Part shown: in pieces, positions 11,121-22,900 of the stretch
Position numbering within the stretch: the first letter of the stretch is position 1
Layout: each line of letters starts with the position of its first letter
Assembly (NCBI GenBank): GCA_032622095.1
Contig: CP136065.1
Coordinates: forward strand, 211,774,151-211,838,150
Length of the DNA stretch: 64,000 nt
Direction: 5' to 3'
DNA from: Siphonodentalium dalli
Taxonomy: Eukaryota; Mollusca; Scaphopoda; Gadilida; Siphonodentaliidae
The notes under the pieces: generated by a model
Told to the model about the DNA's origin: nothing
The model's input: the letters and a program-made list of their open reading frames with translations, nothing else
Database searches by the model: none
Translations under genes and position numbers: made by a program

Positions 11121-11640
11121 TAATGCGACATGCATGCCTGTGTATAGTAGTGTGACATGCATGCCTGTGTATAGTAATGAGACTTACATGCCTGTGTATA
11201 GTAATGCGACTTGCATGTCTGTGTATGGTAATTCGACATGCATGCCTGTGAAAAGTAATGCATGCCTGTTTATAGTAATGCGACATGTATGACTGTGTAT
11301 ATATTAATGCGACATGCATGCATGTGTATAGTAATGTGACATGCATGCCTGTCTATCGTAATGCGACATGCATGCCTGTCTATAGTAATGCGACATGCTT
11401 CCATGCCTGTTTATAGTAATGCGACATGCATTTGTGCCTGTGTATAGTGGTTTCATTGTTCGTGCGACATGCATTCATGGCTGTGTATAGTGGTTTCAAT
11501 GTGACAATACGACATGCATTCATGCATGTGTATAGTGGTTTCAAGGTGACAATGCGACATGCATGCCTGCCTGTGTATAGTAGTTTCCATGTGACAATGC
11601 GACATTAATTCATACATGTGTATAGTGGTTTCAGTGTTCG
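11121..11640 (+). repeat. Imperfect minisatellite, 27-50 bp units
   Basis: Units of the type GCGACATGCATGCCTGTGTA plus TAGTAAT repeat from 11121, lengthening after about 11430 to roughly 45-50 bp forms that add GTGGTTTCAATGTGACAAT. Related short runs occur at 27725-27830, 28950-29000 and 29560-29610. Confidence 0.85.
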
Positions 11641-11994
11641 TTGATATCTCAGAGTCGTTAAAACGAGTAAAATATGAATTAACACAAGTGCGCCATGCAC
11701 TTTCAAAAATGCATCGCTAAAGAATACGTAGGTATCACAAGAGAGTTTACTTTTTCAGCCACCTCACGTCTAACGGCCATAATTCACAAACGCCTCAATC
11801 GATTATTATAATTCCAACAGCCATCGACCGAGAACAATCTATATTTTCCAACTATAATACACAATTCTAGTAAAACTGAAAAACAAAAATCGGAAAACGT
11901 AGTAACCTGGCCCCTCTAGCGCTAATGGGCCTCTCGTTAACACAGGAGAAAATATATCGTCCATTTCAAAGTCAATAATTATCGATAATACCAT
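11641..11994 (+). repeat. Remnant shared with 29620-30690
   Basis: TCGTTAAAACGAGTAA, CACTTTCAAAAATGCATCGC and, further on, AACACAGGAGAAAATATATC with TCAATAATTATCGATAATA recur in the same order at 29640-29720 and 30600-30695. No coding content. Confidence 0.7.
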
Positions 11995-12172
11995 ACTCCA
12001 GTCATAAATTCATTTTCATTATTATCACCATGTTGTTTGCATCGTTAATAAAGTAAATGAGTGTATTTTTGCACTAATCCATGGCTCAAATTCATTAATT
12101 TGTTGCATATATTCTGTTGAGTATAAAAGAAAATGATCCCATAAATGGTTGGATTTAGTGTACAGTACCCCT
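11995..12172 (+). mobile_element. Right half of a palindromic TTAA element (family C2)
   Basis: Ends GGATTTAGTGTACAGTACCCCT followed by TTAA at 12173-12176. Interior CACTAATCCATGGCTCAAAT and TTGTTGCATATATTCTGTTG match the right arm of the full copy at 39632-39971. The left arm is missing. Confidence 0.75.
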
Positions 12173-13061
12173 TTAACATCTATATCGCCGACATCCCAGA
12201 ATGTTTCAGCAGGAAACCCATCTGAATTAAGACGCCTGTCATTATGTCTTCATGTGCCCCTTGTACCAAAGGGAGCAGCAGAATTTATTGAGAGTTAAAA
12301 TGTATATAGAATTTTGGCATAGATATATATATTTTAGAAATGCCGCCAAAATTCAGTTCGTACCTCATCAAATTGAGCGCTAGAAATAATCGGCTCCCTA
12401 TTGAAATTTCCAGTTGGAAAAGCTCAGAAGTTTCTTCTTTTACGCTGCCAACTTTGTGGTGAGGATATGCACTGGGTACAGAATACCATTATATTTTCGT
12501 ATGCAGTGAACTTTCATCTTTGCGGAGAACCTGTTTGATATATAATTCCAAAGTAATCCGAGTTATGAAAAATTTTAACTCATTTTTTGTGACAGAAATA
12601 AAACAAACATGTTGGAATTAGCAAAATTCGCATCGAATAATTGATAGTTTAATTGAATCTATATACATGACCTCCTGTACAATGGTTCCAGTGCAGCTTT
12701 CCCAGCTATTTATATATTTATATTTCCGTATTTTCATTTCGAATTTGTTTGGATCTTTTAGCTTTACTATTTCAAACTTGTGTTATTTTTGGATATAGAT
12801 CGGTATGTCAAACCCAGTTCCACAGAGAAGTGGAGAGAGTTAATAAAGAACATTAAACTTAAAACATGAAATTGAACATTTCTCTTGAAAATTTCGAAAT
12901 ATATGGGAAGCCAAATTCACATCTAACAGCCAATACAAATTGAATTCTCTGAACATAAATTCAATTTCTCTGAACTAGAATTAGTTGGGAATTCCTGTTA
13001 AGAAGAATTGATTTTTCGTCAAGAATTAATTTCTTGTTTAGAGAAATTCAATTCCTCTTAA

Positions 13062-13653
13062 AGGGGTACTGTACCCAAGATGTTGTTGTTGGTTTCTATA
13101 ATCCCCGAGTCGGAGAATAAGGTAACAACTTTTCCATTTTTTTAAAGTTTGTTGAGTACGAAGTATTGTTACGGATGGCAAATTTACCGGAATGCAAAAA
13201 TACAAATTGTCGTTGTTGAGTAATTTTTGTAAAGTTTTCAACCAAATGAATCAAATAAACATTATATTATATGCTTAGTAGTCCCATATACTCATTTAAG
13301 TTAGTGTACCGTCACTAGTCAATGAGTGGCTTGGGTTTTCTCCCCGTATAAGCATAATGTTTCAAACGATCGTGTGTGCAATTGTTTTCCTAATCCAGTA
13401 TCCCTCAATTATAATTTGATTACGTTTTGTACACGGAAATTCGAATTTTAAGAGACGCCATTTTATGGCTGGAGCCATAAAATCAATTTATATTAAATTA
13501 TTAACTTTTAAATTATAAAATTTTAAGATAGCCTATTAACCTGAGCGTTTACAGAGTACATCTTCGACTCAAATTACTTATATTTCTATATAGTATCGAT
13601 AATAGATCGTTGTTATCACCGGGAATTTATTGAAAATGGCGTACAGTACCCCT
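13062..13653 (+). mobile_element. Family A TTAA element (592 bp)
   Basis: AGGGGTACTGTAC at 13062 and its complement ending at 13653, with TTAA on both sides (13058-13061, 13654-13657). The corresponding unoccupied site in copy 1 is the single TTAA at 2288-2291, flanked there by CCTC and GAAGAATT. Same orientation as the copy at 2402. Confidence 0.9.
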
Positions 13654-14093
13654 TTAAGACGAATTAAAATGATATAAACAGGTATTCTAATGCAAACAAA
13701 TGAAAATTCTATAAATCTAAGAAGAGTTGATTTCTTGTTACGAGGATTCCTTCGCCATCGTTGCAATTTCTCTTAACATGAATGCAAGAAGATGAATTCT
13801 CTTCAAAAAACCGATTTCCTCTTAATAAAAATAGCATTTCTCTTAACAGATCGTTTTTCTCTTAATAAAAAAATGTCCATTTATACGACTCACATTTTTC
13901 AACAAGAAGAGTTTTTCTCAACAAATCTTATGGCTACCGAATTCCTGTGAAGAGAAATGATATTCCTCTCAACTTACTATATACTGTGACCGCTGCTGCG
14001 CAAAATAATGATGATGGGCTGTTTCTATGCACGCGGAACATTAGTGCTCAGCTAATTAGAAAGTGACAGCGGTGTGGTTGAGTAGCCAAATAA

Positions 14094-14215
14094 TGTTTCT
14101 TCTGTGGCAGCAATTATCACTATGATCGTTACTGCCCCGCGAGAGAAGCTATGTGGCATTACTGTCAAAAGACTGGACATTTCTTCTCTGTTGGCTCCTG
14201 TTCTCTAAATTCCTG
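14094..14215 (+). pseudogene. Decayed Gag zinc-knuckle fragment, copy 2
   Basis: Frame from 14094 reads CFFCGSNYHYDRYCPAREA then MWHYCQKTGHFF. It has the same upstream in-frame TAA and the same Trp-for-Cys change as copy 1 at 3307, so both lesions predate the duplication, although several residues differ between the copies. Confidence 0.6.
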
Positions 14216-14550
14216 GTCAACTGGAATATCTGATTCTCGTGTGACGTTCATAACATTTATTGTGACCCACATGATACAACTTTATACAATATGTGCAACA
14301 TACAACAGTTTGGATGTCCAGGGGATCGGGGCTCAGATTATGAAATTCTTGGAAACCCCTCTCCCCTTCAGAAACAACTGCTACCGAGTGTACCTAAAGT
14401 GTACACGACATTTTACAAAAGATATATAGGATTCGTTGGAGGATATATATACTGTCCCGGGAGTCGGGTGTTTTCGAGTGGCACACTTACCATCCCCTAA
14501 AAAAAGGTACAATGTCTGACTGTGGAAACGTATATATGTGTGAAAGCGAT

Positions 14551-14703
14551 ATATAGAGGATATCTACACTTTTTGGTTGGATATGGGAATTATCTCATGA
14601 GTGATGACAAAAAAATAAATTTCCACTCGTGGCTCATCACGAATGAGATAATTACCATATCCAACCAAAAAGTGTAGATGTCCTGTTTATTATATGCTCC
14701 GCT
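14551..14703. mobile_element. Hairpin element J, copy 1
   Basis: GAGGATATCTACACTTTTTGG with GGATATGGGAATTATCTCAT pairs with ATGAGATAATTACCATATCC and CCAAAAAGTGTAGATGTCC across a short loop, ending CTGTTTATTATATGC. It interrupts the duplicated segment. Same terminal style as 15053 and 38951. Confidence 0.75.
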
Positions 14704-15052
14704 CAGTTGGCCCATAACTCAATTCGAAAGAAGAGTAAAAAGTCCAAAAACAAATGTATACACAAGCACACAGCCATGGTAATGAGCTTGTGCATATAAT
14801 AGTAGTTTAATTTTTCAGACAGATTAGTTGAGGATAAAGGGGCTAACATCATAGTATGTTTAACAAAAATATTTAATTGATCACATATTAAAATTTTGTT
14901 CAACCTGAACATTCAGACTTCTGGCAGTGTTCCATCAAGAACCGAATCACTTTTCATTTTAGCGTGGATGGATACGAGTGAGATATAGATGTCACACTAG
15001 ACGGATAACGGTTTTTATCTGTTGCAAAAATACTACTATTTGATAGCTTAGC
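14704..15052. other. Spacer between hairpin elements
   Basis: AT-rich, no equivalent in copy 1 of the duplicated segment, no coding signal. Confidence 0.4.
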
Positions 15053-15196
15053 ATATAATAAATAGAGGATATCCACACTTTTTCAGTGGATATGGGTTAT
15101 ATCTCATGAGTGATGACAAAACAAATGTTTTGTCATCACCAATGAGATTTAACCCATAGCCACTGAAAAAGTGTGGATATTCTGTTTATTATATAC
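15053..15196. mobile_element. Hairpin element J, copy 2
   Basis: ATATAATAAATAGAGGATATCC at the left is mirrored by GGATATTCTGTTTATTATAT at the right; the arms CCACACTTTTTCAGTGG and GGGTTATATCTCATGAGTG pair with the right half, meeting at an ACAAAACAAATGTTTTGT dyad centre. Confidence 0.8.
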
Positions 15197-15365
15197 TTTA
15201 GTTACTTGCTTATGGCCCCCAATGAATGTCAATACATCAGAAATTTCAAGCTGACACATTACGCCCAAAAAAATAGTCCCATATTTAAAACACTCAAAAA
15301 GTATAGATTTTGTATTTATTATATACTTTCGTTACTTGCCGATGGCCCCCAATGAATGTCAGTAC
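15187..15365 (+). repeat. Direct duplication of about 130-bp period
   Basis: TTATTATATACTTTAGTTAC followed by ATGGCCCCCAATGAATGTCA occurs at 15186-15232 and again at 15316-15362 with few changes. Confidence 0.7.
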
Positions 15366-15740
15366 ATGATGTGTGCAGGAAATCATTCACTATGAAGTAT
15401 AACCTGACTACACACATGAGGATCCATACGGCGCAATAATACCAGTGAGATATCGATATCTCACTAGTGGGATATCACTTATATCTCACTGCTAAAACCT
15501 TATAATTCATGGGCAAGTATATAATAAAGTGTAGTATTATATATGACTGAATGTGGCTGTATGTGGTGCAGATAAACGTCTGGAATGTCTCAAAATAGCA
15601 ATAGGTGATCACTATAGTGTGGTATGCAGAAAAATAAATCATTGATTGAGACAAACGCGATGGTCCAATCACCTGGTCGTTTCCACCTGCGTGCGGGAGT
15701 CAACGTGCATAGGGTTCACATGGACTTTGAAAAAAAGTAA

Positions 15741-17640
15741 GTGTCATTACCAAGCATACAACGGAACACATGCTTATAATCCACAGAGTATCCGAATGTT
15801 ATAATGGCAAAACTTGGAAGGCTGTTACTTTAGCTTTACATTCTAGAGGTCTCAAACATACTGAATGGTAAATGGCTTTTCTTGGTGCATTGCACTCTAT
15901 TGATACAATATACACCTACTGACTAGATAATTTGTGCGAGAGTTTTCTGTTCCAAGCAAAGCTGGTCAACGGTTCGGCCGATTCCTTCTTGGTTTGCTCA
16001 ACTGGGGTTGCTTATTGGGCGGTCATTTTGTGAAAAAAACATACATCAAATGTCAATCAATAAAAGGTGTTAAATAACCACCCATGTCAATTTGAAATTA
16101 ATAGGTGTCGTTTCAAAATAATTGTATGTGTTTATCGATTTTATAACGAATACTATCTGAAACATGCTCCCTTTAAATTTAAGTTAAATTTTGTTTAGAT
16201 TGAACTCCAGCTCACTCAATTTCATTTTTTTTTAATCAAAATTTTGAAACACTAACGCCGTTAATATCCACCGGGGTACCCCGAATCACCATACCAAATT
16301 GTTTTGAAATCAGTCCAGGGGTCTGGAAGAAAATCGCGAACAAACCATACCAACGTTGCATTCCCCATATTGTATATCCCGATTTGTTAACCCTTCTAGT
16401 TCCATTGTATGGCTTCATGTCATTCGCGCACTTAGACGTTGTTACCACAGCAGTCGCCAAGACAATTATTTTTTGCTCAACATACAATATGTCACGTTAA
16501 CCCTGCTTCGTTAGCTTCATGTTGATAACTTAGTCTCCGATGAACTTATCATCACACGGTTCTTGTATACCGTTTCTATATTTGGTTTAAACAATATTTA
16601 ATTTGAACTAATACAGAACATAATTACATACAATAAATACAAAACATATAAAAAAAATAAAAAATTTAGTGTTCAAAAGAGTGTTTCTATATTTAAGTTG
16701 ACAATTCGACAATTCAATGATGCTGACGTCCTCGTATTAACCCTTCGTGTTTGCGTAGCCACCGCAAGATATTTTTTCCCTTGTTAACCATTCAGCCGGC
16801 ACTGAATCTCACACGCGCAACATTCAACTAGCCTGGTAAAATTAAGTTAACCTTCTTTTGCTAGCTTCGTGCTAACCATCTTTATAGTCTTTGCTGGACC
16901 GACCGTCAAGATTGTGTATGCCGGAGTTACGTACAATGACAATTCATCAATTCTACTGTCTTCTGATAACTTATCTTGTATATCTTCACTCCTATACTAA
17001 TTACGATGCGGGCCCATACCATTGGATGTTTTTCTTTTTTTACATGTATTATCATTTTCTTTACTAAATTTACTTTCGATTTAAAGCACCGAGGAACGGT
17101 GCACGTGTCTTCAAATAATGTAATACACGCACTTTTTTCACTTCATTGCACTGTATCTATACGTGTTTGACCCGGAACTGGATGAGACAAATAATCCATA
17201 CATATTTATAATTTCGGCCTATAGTATATTCTGTGTACATATTTACGCAACTTGGTAAACGTTACAATTGTCAATAGGTAGTAAGGTTCATATAGATGCT
17301 TGACGCGCAGTATATATAACACAAATAAATAATGTGAACTAGTTCAATGTTTGTGAACATCCATTTATCCCTAAGTAAGGCTGCAAACTCCCAACCCCAC
17401 TCACTGGTACTGATTCTGTGATGTTTTTTTTTTTAAATGCCTTTGTTCATTCAACCTATCTTTCATTTCCTTTTTCTTTCACTTCCATTTCTCTCTTCTG
17501 CTCCCAACCCAAACACCAGAATTTCTATAACTATGTTAGAGGGCTGTAAAGTTGTACAGATACAGACAAAAGTTTTCTGTGAAGTCACTATGAGACACCC
17601 ACAGTGCCCATTCTCGGGACAAATACACTACTTATTTCCC
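15741..17640. other. No recognisable gene; the last part may be the LINE 5' region
   Basis: AT-rich sequence with no repeat family I can match elsewhere in the window. Roughly 17390-17640 directly precedes the LINE ORF and could be its 5' untranslated region, but its start is not visible. Confidence 0.4.
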
Positions 17641-17644
17641 CACT

Positions 17645-19625
17645 TTGAAAATGATTGAAATTGCTATATATAGGGCCAAAGTTGGTGTCTCTCATGGGAT
17701 CGCAGTCAGGCTTTCCAGTAAGGGCCGCCTCGATTTGAGACAGTCCTATACTCTTCTTGTACTTTCTATCCTGATGGCAAATAAAATAAGACCCCATGTA
17801 GCACTGAGTATCATATTATTGTGCTTTGTCATGTGGAACTACCTAAACTTGTCGGAATCATTACTTAGAATTAGGGATTTGAGCACACAGAAACGTGTGT
17901 CAATGCCAAAAAACGTTAAAAATATTCCCATTTCCAATTCAAATTATACGGTCTTATGTATGACAGTGATATTGGCTGGGGCCATGTCTATGCTCTTATT
18001 ACTTGCGGGTGATGTGGAAACTCACCCAGGGCCACTTAACACAACTAATACCGAACCCAATTGTTCTTTCATGCTTCTCAATACTCAGAGTATACGTCGT
18101 AAAATTGACAATATTGCCGCCGAAACGACTGAAGGCAAATATGATTTCTGTTTATTCACCGAAACCTGGCTTAGTCGATCTATACCCGACAGCGATATCA
18201 AACTTCCTGGATACCATGACCCTGTACGCCATGATAGGGACGATGGAAGAACAGGGGGTGGGGTTTGTATATATGTGCGCGACTCGATTCCATTCCACGT
18301 CAGAAATGACCTCTTTTCCCCAGACATTGAAGCATTATGGATAGATGCCACGGTTAAGAAAAAAAGGTTATTAATCGGCTGTTTCTATAGACCACCAAAC
18401 ACACCCGTGAGTATATGGAAAAAAATTGACAAGAGTATAACAGTTGCACGCGACGAAGACCTTGACATTGTAATAGGTGGCGATTTTAATGAAAACTATT
18501 TTGTAGACGGTAATGGAAAAATTAATGAACTCTGTAGCGAGCGGGGATTTGCCCAACTAGTTAGCGACAAAACCCATTATACGGAGAGGACATCAACCAT
18601 GTTAGATCTTTTCTTGACAAATAATAAGAGTATTATTGAATCTTGTAATGTACATGGAAACTTTTTCGACAATACCGTGAGATACCACTGTCCGGTTGTC
18701 CTGCGACTAACTCTAGAAACGTTTAATACATCAACAACTCTAATGCGAAAGATATGGAATTATAATATGGCGAATTACAATGATATGAATAAAACTTTTA
18801 GCGATTGGAATTATAAGGAGCCTTGCAACTCCCCAGTTTCAAAACATGTTGAAATCTTAACAGATAAACTGATTACGACATGCCGAGAATATATCCCGAA
18901 CAAAAATGTGACCGTCCGTAAGGGACTACCACCCTGGCTTACATGCAATATCCGAAAACTAATGAGACAAAGGAATAGACTACATAGGTTAGCTAAAGGA
19001 AAGAATACTCCACACGCGTGGGTAAACTTTAAAAACAAACGTAACGAGGTCATTTCGGCTATTCGAAAAAGCAAGAGACAATTTGATAGCAAAAATGAAA
19101 AGCTGCTCAATGATCATACAACTGACCAATCATCCTGGTGGAAAACACTCCAGAGCTATCTCTTTTCTAATGATAGTAGATCTATTCCCCCGATCGCGTC
19201 AAATGGCGAATTCCTGATCTCATCAACTGACAAAGCCAACGCATTTAATACATACTTCTCTACTATTTCGTCAGTTGATGATACTGGGAAGAGCCTACCC
19301 CAATCCGTACTTGACCCTGACCGCCCACAAATATCTTTTATAAAACTTACACCTGTCGACGTGTATACCGCACTGAGGGGCCTTAAGGTGGCAAAATCCA
19401 GCGGACCAGACTGTGTAAGCCCAAAAGTCCTGAAGAATTGTGCATCATCACTGTGTGAACCATTATCATTTTATTTCAATTCTTTTATCAAGAATAGCTA
19501 TTATCCACCAGAATGGAAAATATCAAATGTCACGCCGATATTTAAAACTGGTGATACCAGTCTTGTGAACAACTACCGCCCAATCTCTCTTTTGAGTTGT
19601 GTATCAAAAGTATTCGAGAAGTGCA
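17645..19625 (+). pseudogene. LINE ORF, first part: 2A-like peptide, endonuclease, start of RT
   Basis: Residues 1-122 are N-terminal with two hydrophobic stretches (ALSIILLCFVMWNYL and VILAGAMSMLLLLAG). Residues 123-130 are DVETHPGP, a 2A-like ribosome-skipping signature in which the usual Asn of NPGP is His. An APE-type endonuclease follows: NTQSIRRKIDNI, FTETWL (Glu173), GGDFNEN (Asp280, Asn282), SMLDLFLTN and YHCPVV. The usual Asp before the catalytic His (SDH) is Tyr347 here. RT then begins: SSGPDCVSPKVLKN, PIFKTGD, NNYRPISLLS. The last 16 residues of the uninterrupted frame, to 19675, are read from the LTR and are not LINE. Such proteins nick DNA and prime reverse transcription on the target. 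Confidence 0.9.
19621..19625. repeat. Target-site duplication, left copy (GTGCA)
   Basis: GTGCA directly precedes the TG of the 5' LTR; the identical five bases follow the CA of the 3' LTR at 24637-24641. Five bp is the usual target duplication for Ty3/gypsy integrases. Confidence 0.92.
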
Positions 19626-19778
19626 TGATAGACTTTGGACTTATACTACGCGTTGTTATGTACCCTGTTGGTTGAGACCAGATTATTATTGGCTAGAATA
19701 TATTCCTCTTGTTTGCCAATGCTCGTTGTTACATCAACACAATTCCTCCATAATAAGTTATATTCACCAAACATAACA
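19626..19778 (+). repeat. 5' LTR (153 bp)
   Basis: TGATAGACTTTGGACTTATA to the end TTCACCAAACATAACA; the TG...CA termini and identity with 24484-24636 define it. Very short for an animal LTR. Confidence 0.95.
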
Positions 19779-19796
19779 TGGCGTCGTCGACAGGAT
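19779..19796 (+). promoter_or_regulatory. Probable primer-binding site
   Basis: TGGCGTCGTCGACAGGAT begins directly after the LTR with the TGG that pairs with a tRNA CCA end. Its complement resembles the acceptor/T-arm of eukaryotic serine tRNAs (AATCCTG...CG plus CCA), but the match was judged from memory and the tRNA is uncertain. Confidence 0.6.
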
Positions 19797-19905
19797 GTGT
19801 AAGCGTTTGAATTATAGGATCGCAAAACCACAGTTTGGTTTATAACAAAGGTTGAATTGACTAAGATCGGACAATTTTGTTTGACTCAGAACAAAGGGGC
19901 ACACG

Positions 19906-22900
19906 ATGGGTGATCCTCCAGATTTCAATTTCGCCACGTCGAGGTTAATGCCAGACAAATTGGACATATCAGTGGACCGAGGTGAAGCTTTCAACATTTG
20001 GGCCCAAAGATGGGCGGATTTTGCTCAGCTGTCAAAACTCAATGGTCAACCCGCCGATGTTCAAATGGCTATTTTACGGTCATGTCTGGCCAACGATACC
20101 CTCAAAGTAGCGATGAATTTGAATTTGTCCGCTGACAAGAAAGATAAACCTCAGGAAGTTGTGAAAGCATTGCAACGTCACATAATCGGACAGGTTAATG
20201 TTGTGATAGAGCGTCGCAATTTTAACATGCGTATGCAACAAGAAGGGGAACAATTCGACGATTTGTTAACTGACTTACGAGAATTAACAAAAACCTGTGA
20301 CTTTTGTGAGACATGTCAAGAATCGTTACTGCGAGACCGGATCGTGACTGGTATTCGTGATTCAGATACAGTCGAAAAGTTACTAGCGCAGAAGGATCTG
20401 AGCTTGGAGCAAGCCATCGATATATGTAGAGCTGACGAGGCTGCAAAGCGTCATTGTCAAGAAATTACAAGTGCTGTTGGTGGCCTGGATGTCAATGTCA
20501 TGTCACAATATCGACGTAAGAAATCTAAATTTTTAAAACCAAGCAAGAAATCGACAGATGCGACTGATAATGGTGATAGTGCGACTTGCATTCGGTGCAC
20601 TAAAAAACATTCTGACTCAAGTCGGTGTCCTGCTGCTAACACAAATTGTGCTGTCTGTCGGCAGAAAGGTCACTGGGCGAAATCAACAATATGTCCCGGT
20701 GCATTAGGCAGTCAACATCGACAACAGTTTTCAGCCATCCGATTTGGACAATTGCTTGCTAAAATAAATGACCAACGCATGCATGCTAAGTTGAAATATA
20801 GGCGGTCCCCAACCATTGACATTGAAGTTGGTGGTGATATTGCCAATGGGTCAATAATAAAAACAGTACCTGATTCTGGAGCTGAAGGTAGTGCATGTGG
20901 ACTAGATGTTTTAAATAAACTGAACATCGATATCGCAAATCTTCGACCACCTACCATATCACTGAAAGCAGCTGACGAACATGAAATCGAACAATTAGGC
21001 GAATTTGATGCAGTGCTTAAGTGTGGCTCATCTGAATGCACAGAGACTATACACGTGTTAAATGGAACCAAAGGCCTCTACATGTCGTGGTTTGCGTCTC
21101 GTACACTTGGCATATTACCGAGGGACTATCCTGCCCAATGTGTTAACACAGAGGCATGTTCGACATCTTCAAAAAGCATGAAACCCATATCTAAAATACC
21201 CGACCATTTGGATGTGAGGTGTGAAAATTCAGTGACCGACCATTCGCATGTGAGGTGCGAAAAAGCAACTAAAGAACATTTGGACATGAGGTGCGAAAAA
21301 CCAGGGACCGATCGTTTAGATGTGAGGTGCGAGAAAGCACTGATCGACCATTCAGATGCGAGCTATGGAAATCGTATACCGAATAGCGATAATACACCAT
21401 TTTTCATCGCAAATGGTCCTGAACAACATTCCTCATCTGTGAATCGACAAAGAATCACTGATACTCACGATAATACACACTTTAACAAACTTCAAGCTGG
21501 ACTATCTGATATATCGCCCACAGACCATTCGCGTGTGACTACAAAGAATGTCTTAAATGGGTCACAGGTAGCCAACATTCGTGATCAGTTGATCAAGGAG
21601 TTTCCGAGCGTATTCGATGGAGTGATCAGAACAATGCCAGATGAAGAATTTAAGATAGAAATCGAGGACAATGCATCGCCAGTTTGTATTAGCGCTCCAA
21701 GGACAGTGCCATACGCATATCGCGAAAAGCTTCAGAACAAGCTTGAAGACATGGTACGTGATAAGATCATCATCCAGGTCACCGAGCCGACTGAATGGTG
21801 TGCGCCAATAGTGGTCGTAACAAAAAAATCGTCTGATGATATCCGAGTTTGCGTTGATTTTACTAAACTGAACAAATATGTAAAACGTGAGAGGTATAAT
21901 TCACCATGCCCACAGGAAGCCGTAGCAGACATGGCCGCCTCTAATGCTCGATTTTTTGCATCTCTTGACTGTTTGAGTGGATATTGGCAATGTCCACTGG
22001 CATCAGAATCACAGCATTTGACCACGTTTATCACGCCTTTTGGTAGATTTATGTTCTTGCGTGCACCTTTCGGAATATGCTCTATCTCAGAACATTATAA
22101 CAGACGTATGGATAATGCACTTGCTGGGTTACCTCGATACAGGAAAGTCGTCGATGATTTGATCGCGTACGACGACACTCTGGCCGATCATGTCACACAC
22201 GTTCGCCAAATACTTGCAAGATGTAGAGACCGTGGGATATCTCTGAATGCAGACAAGTTTCACGTTGCTGAACAGGAAATCGATTTCTGTGGATATCGAT
22301 TAAGTGGATCAGGTTACACAATCAATCCAGAGGTCACAGAATCTATCCGCAATTTCCCTATACCTAAGAACATTACAGACTTGCGATCGTTCTTCGGACT
22401 AGCCAACCAACTCGCTGGTTTCACGGATAAAATCGCCACACATCTTGACAAGTTAAGGCCGTTGTTAAAGTCACACAATGACTTTGTTTGGAATTCTATA
22501 CACGACCAGGCTTTTAAGGATTCTCGCATTATGCTTTCAACAGCACCGGTTTTATCCTATTATGATCCAAAACGGCCAACATCGCTACATGTTGACGCGA
22601 GTCGTTTAAATGGACTAGGATTCGTTCTGTTCCAAAAGGATACCGAAACTGGAAATTGGCATCTGATTCAGGCAGGATCGCGTTTCCTGTCAGACGCGGA
22701 ATCCCGATACGCAATGATCGAGCTTGAGATGCTTGGTGCCGTTTGGGCAGTCCAAAAGTGCCAAATTTTTCTTGAAGGCCTCTCGAATTTTGATATTGTT
22801 ACTGATCATCGACCTTTATTGCCAATCATGAACAGTTATCATTTATCGGACATAGACAATCCCCGACTACAAAGATTAAGGATGAAATTAATGCGGTACC

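Larger units (their letters stand above)
12177..15740 (+). repeat. Duplicated segment, copy 2
   Basis: Collinear with 1386-3970 from GACATCCCAGAATGT (12190) to the TCAACGTGCATAGGGTTCAC block (15702). It is enlarged by about 980 bp of inserted sequence at 14551-15530 (two hairpin elements and spacer), and its family A element occupies a different TTAA from that in copy 1. Confidence 0.8.

Noticed and set aside
19646-19675. Last residues of the 676-codon frame as LINE protein
   Set aside because: They are encoded by the 5' LTR of the nested gypsy element.
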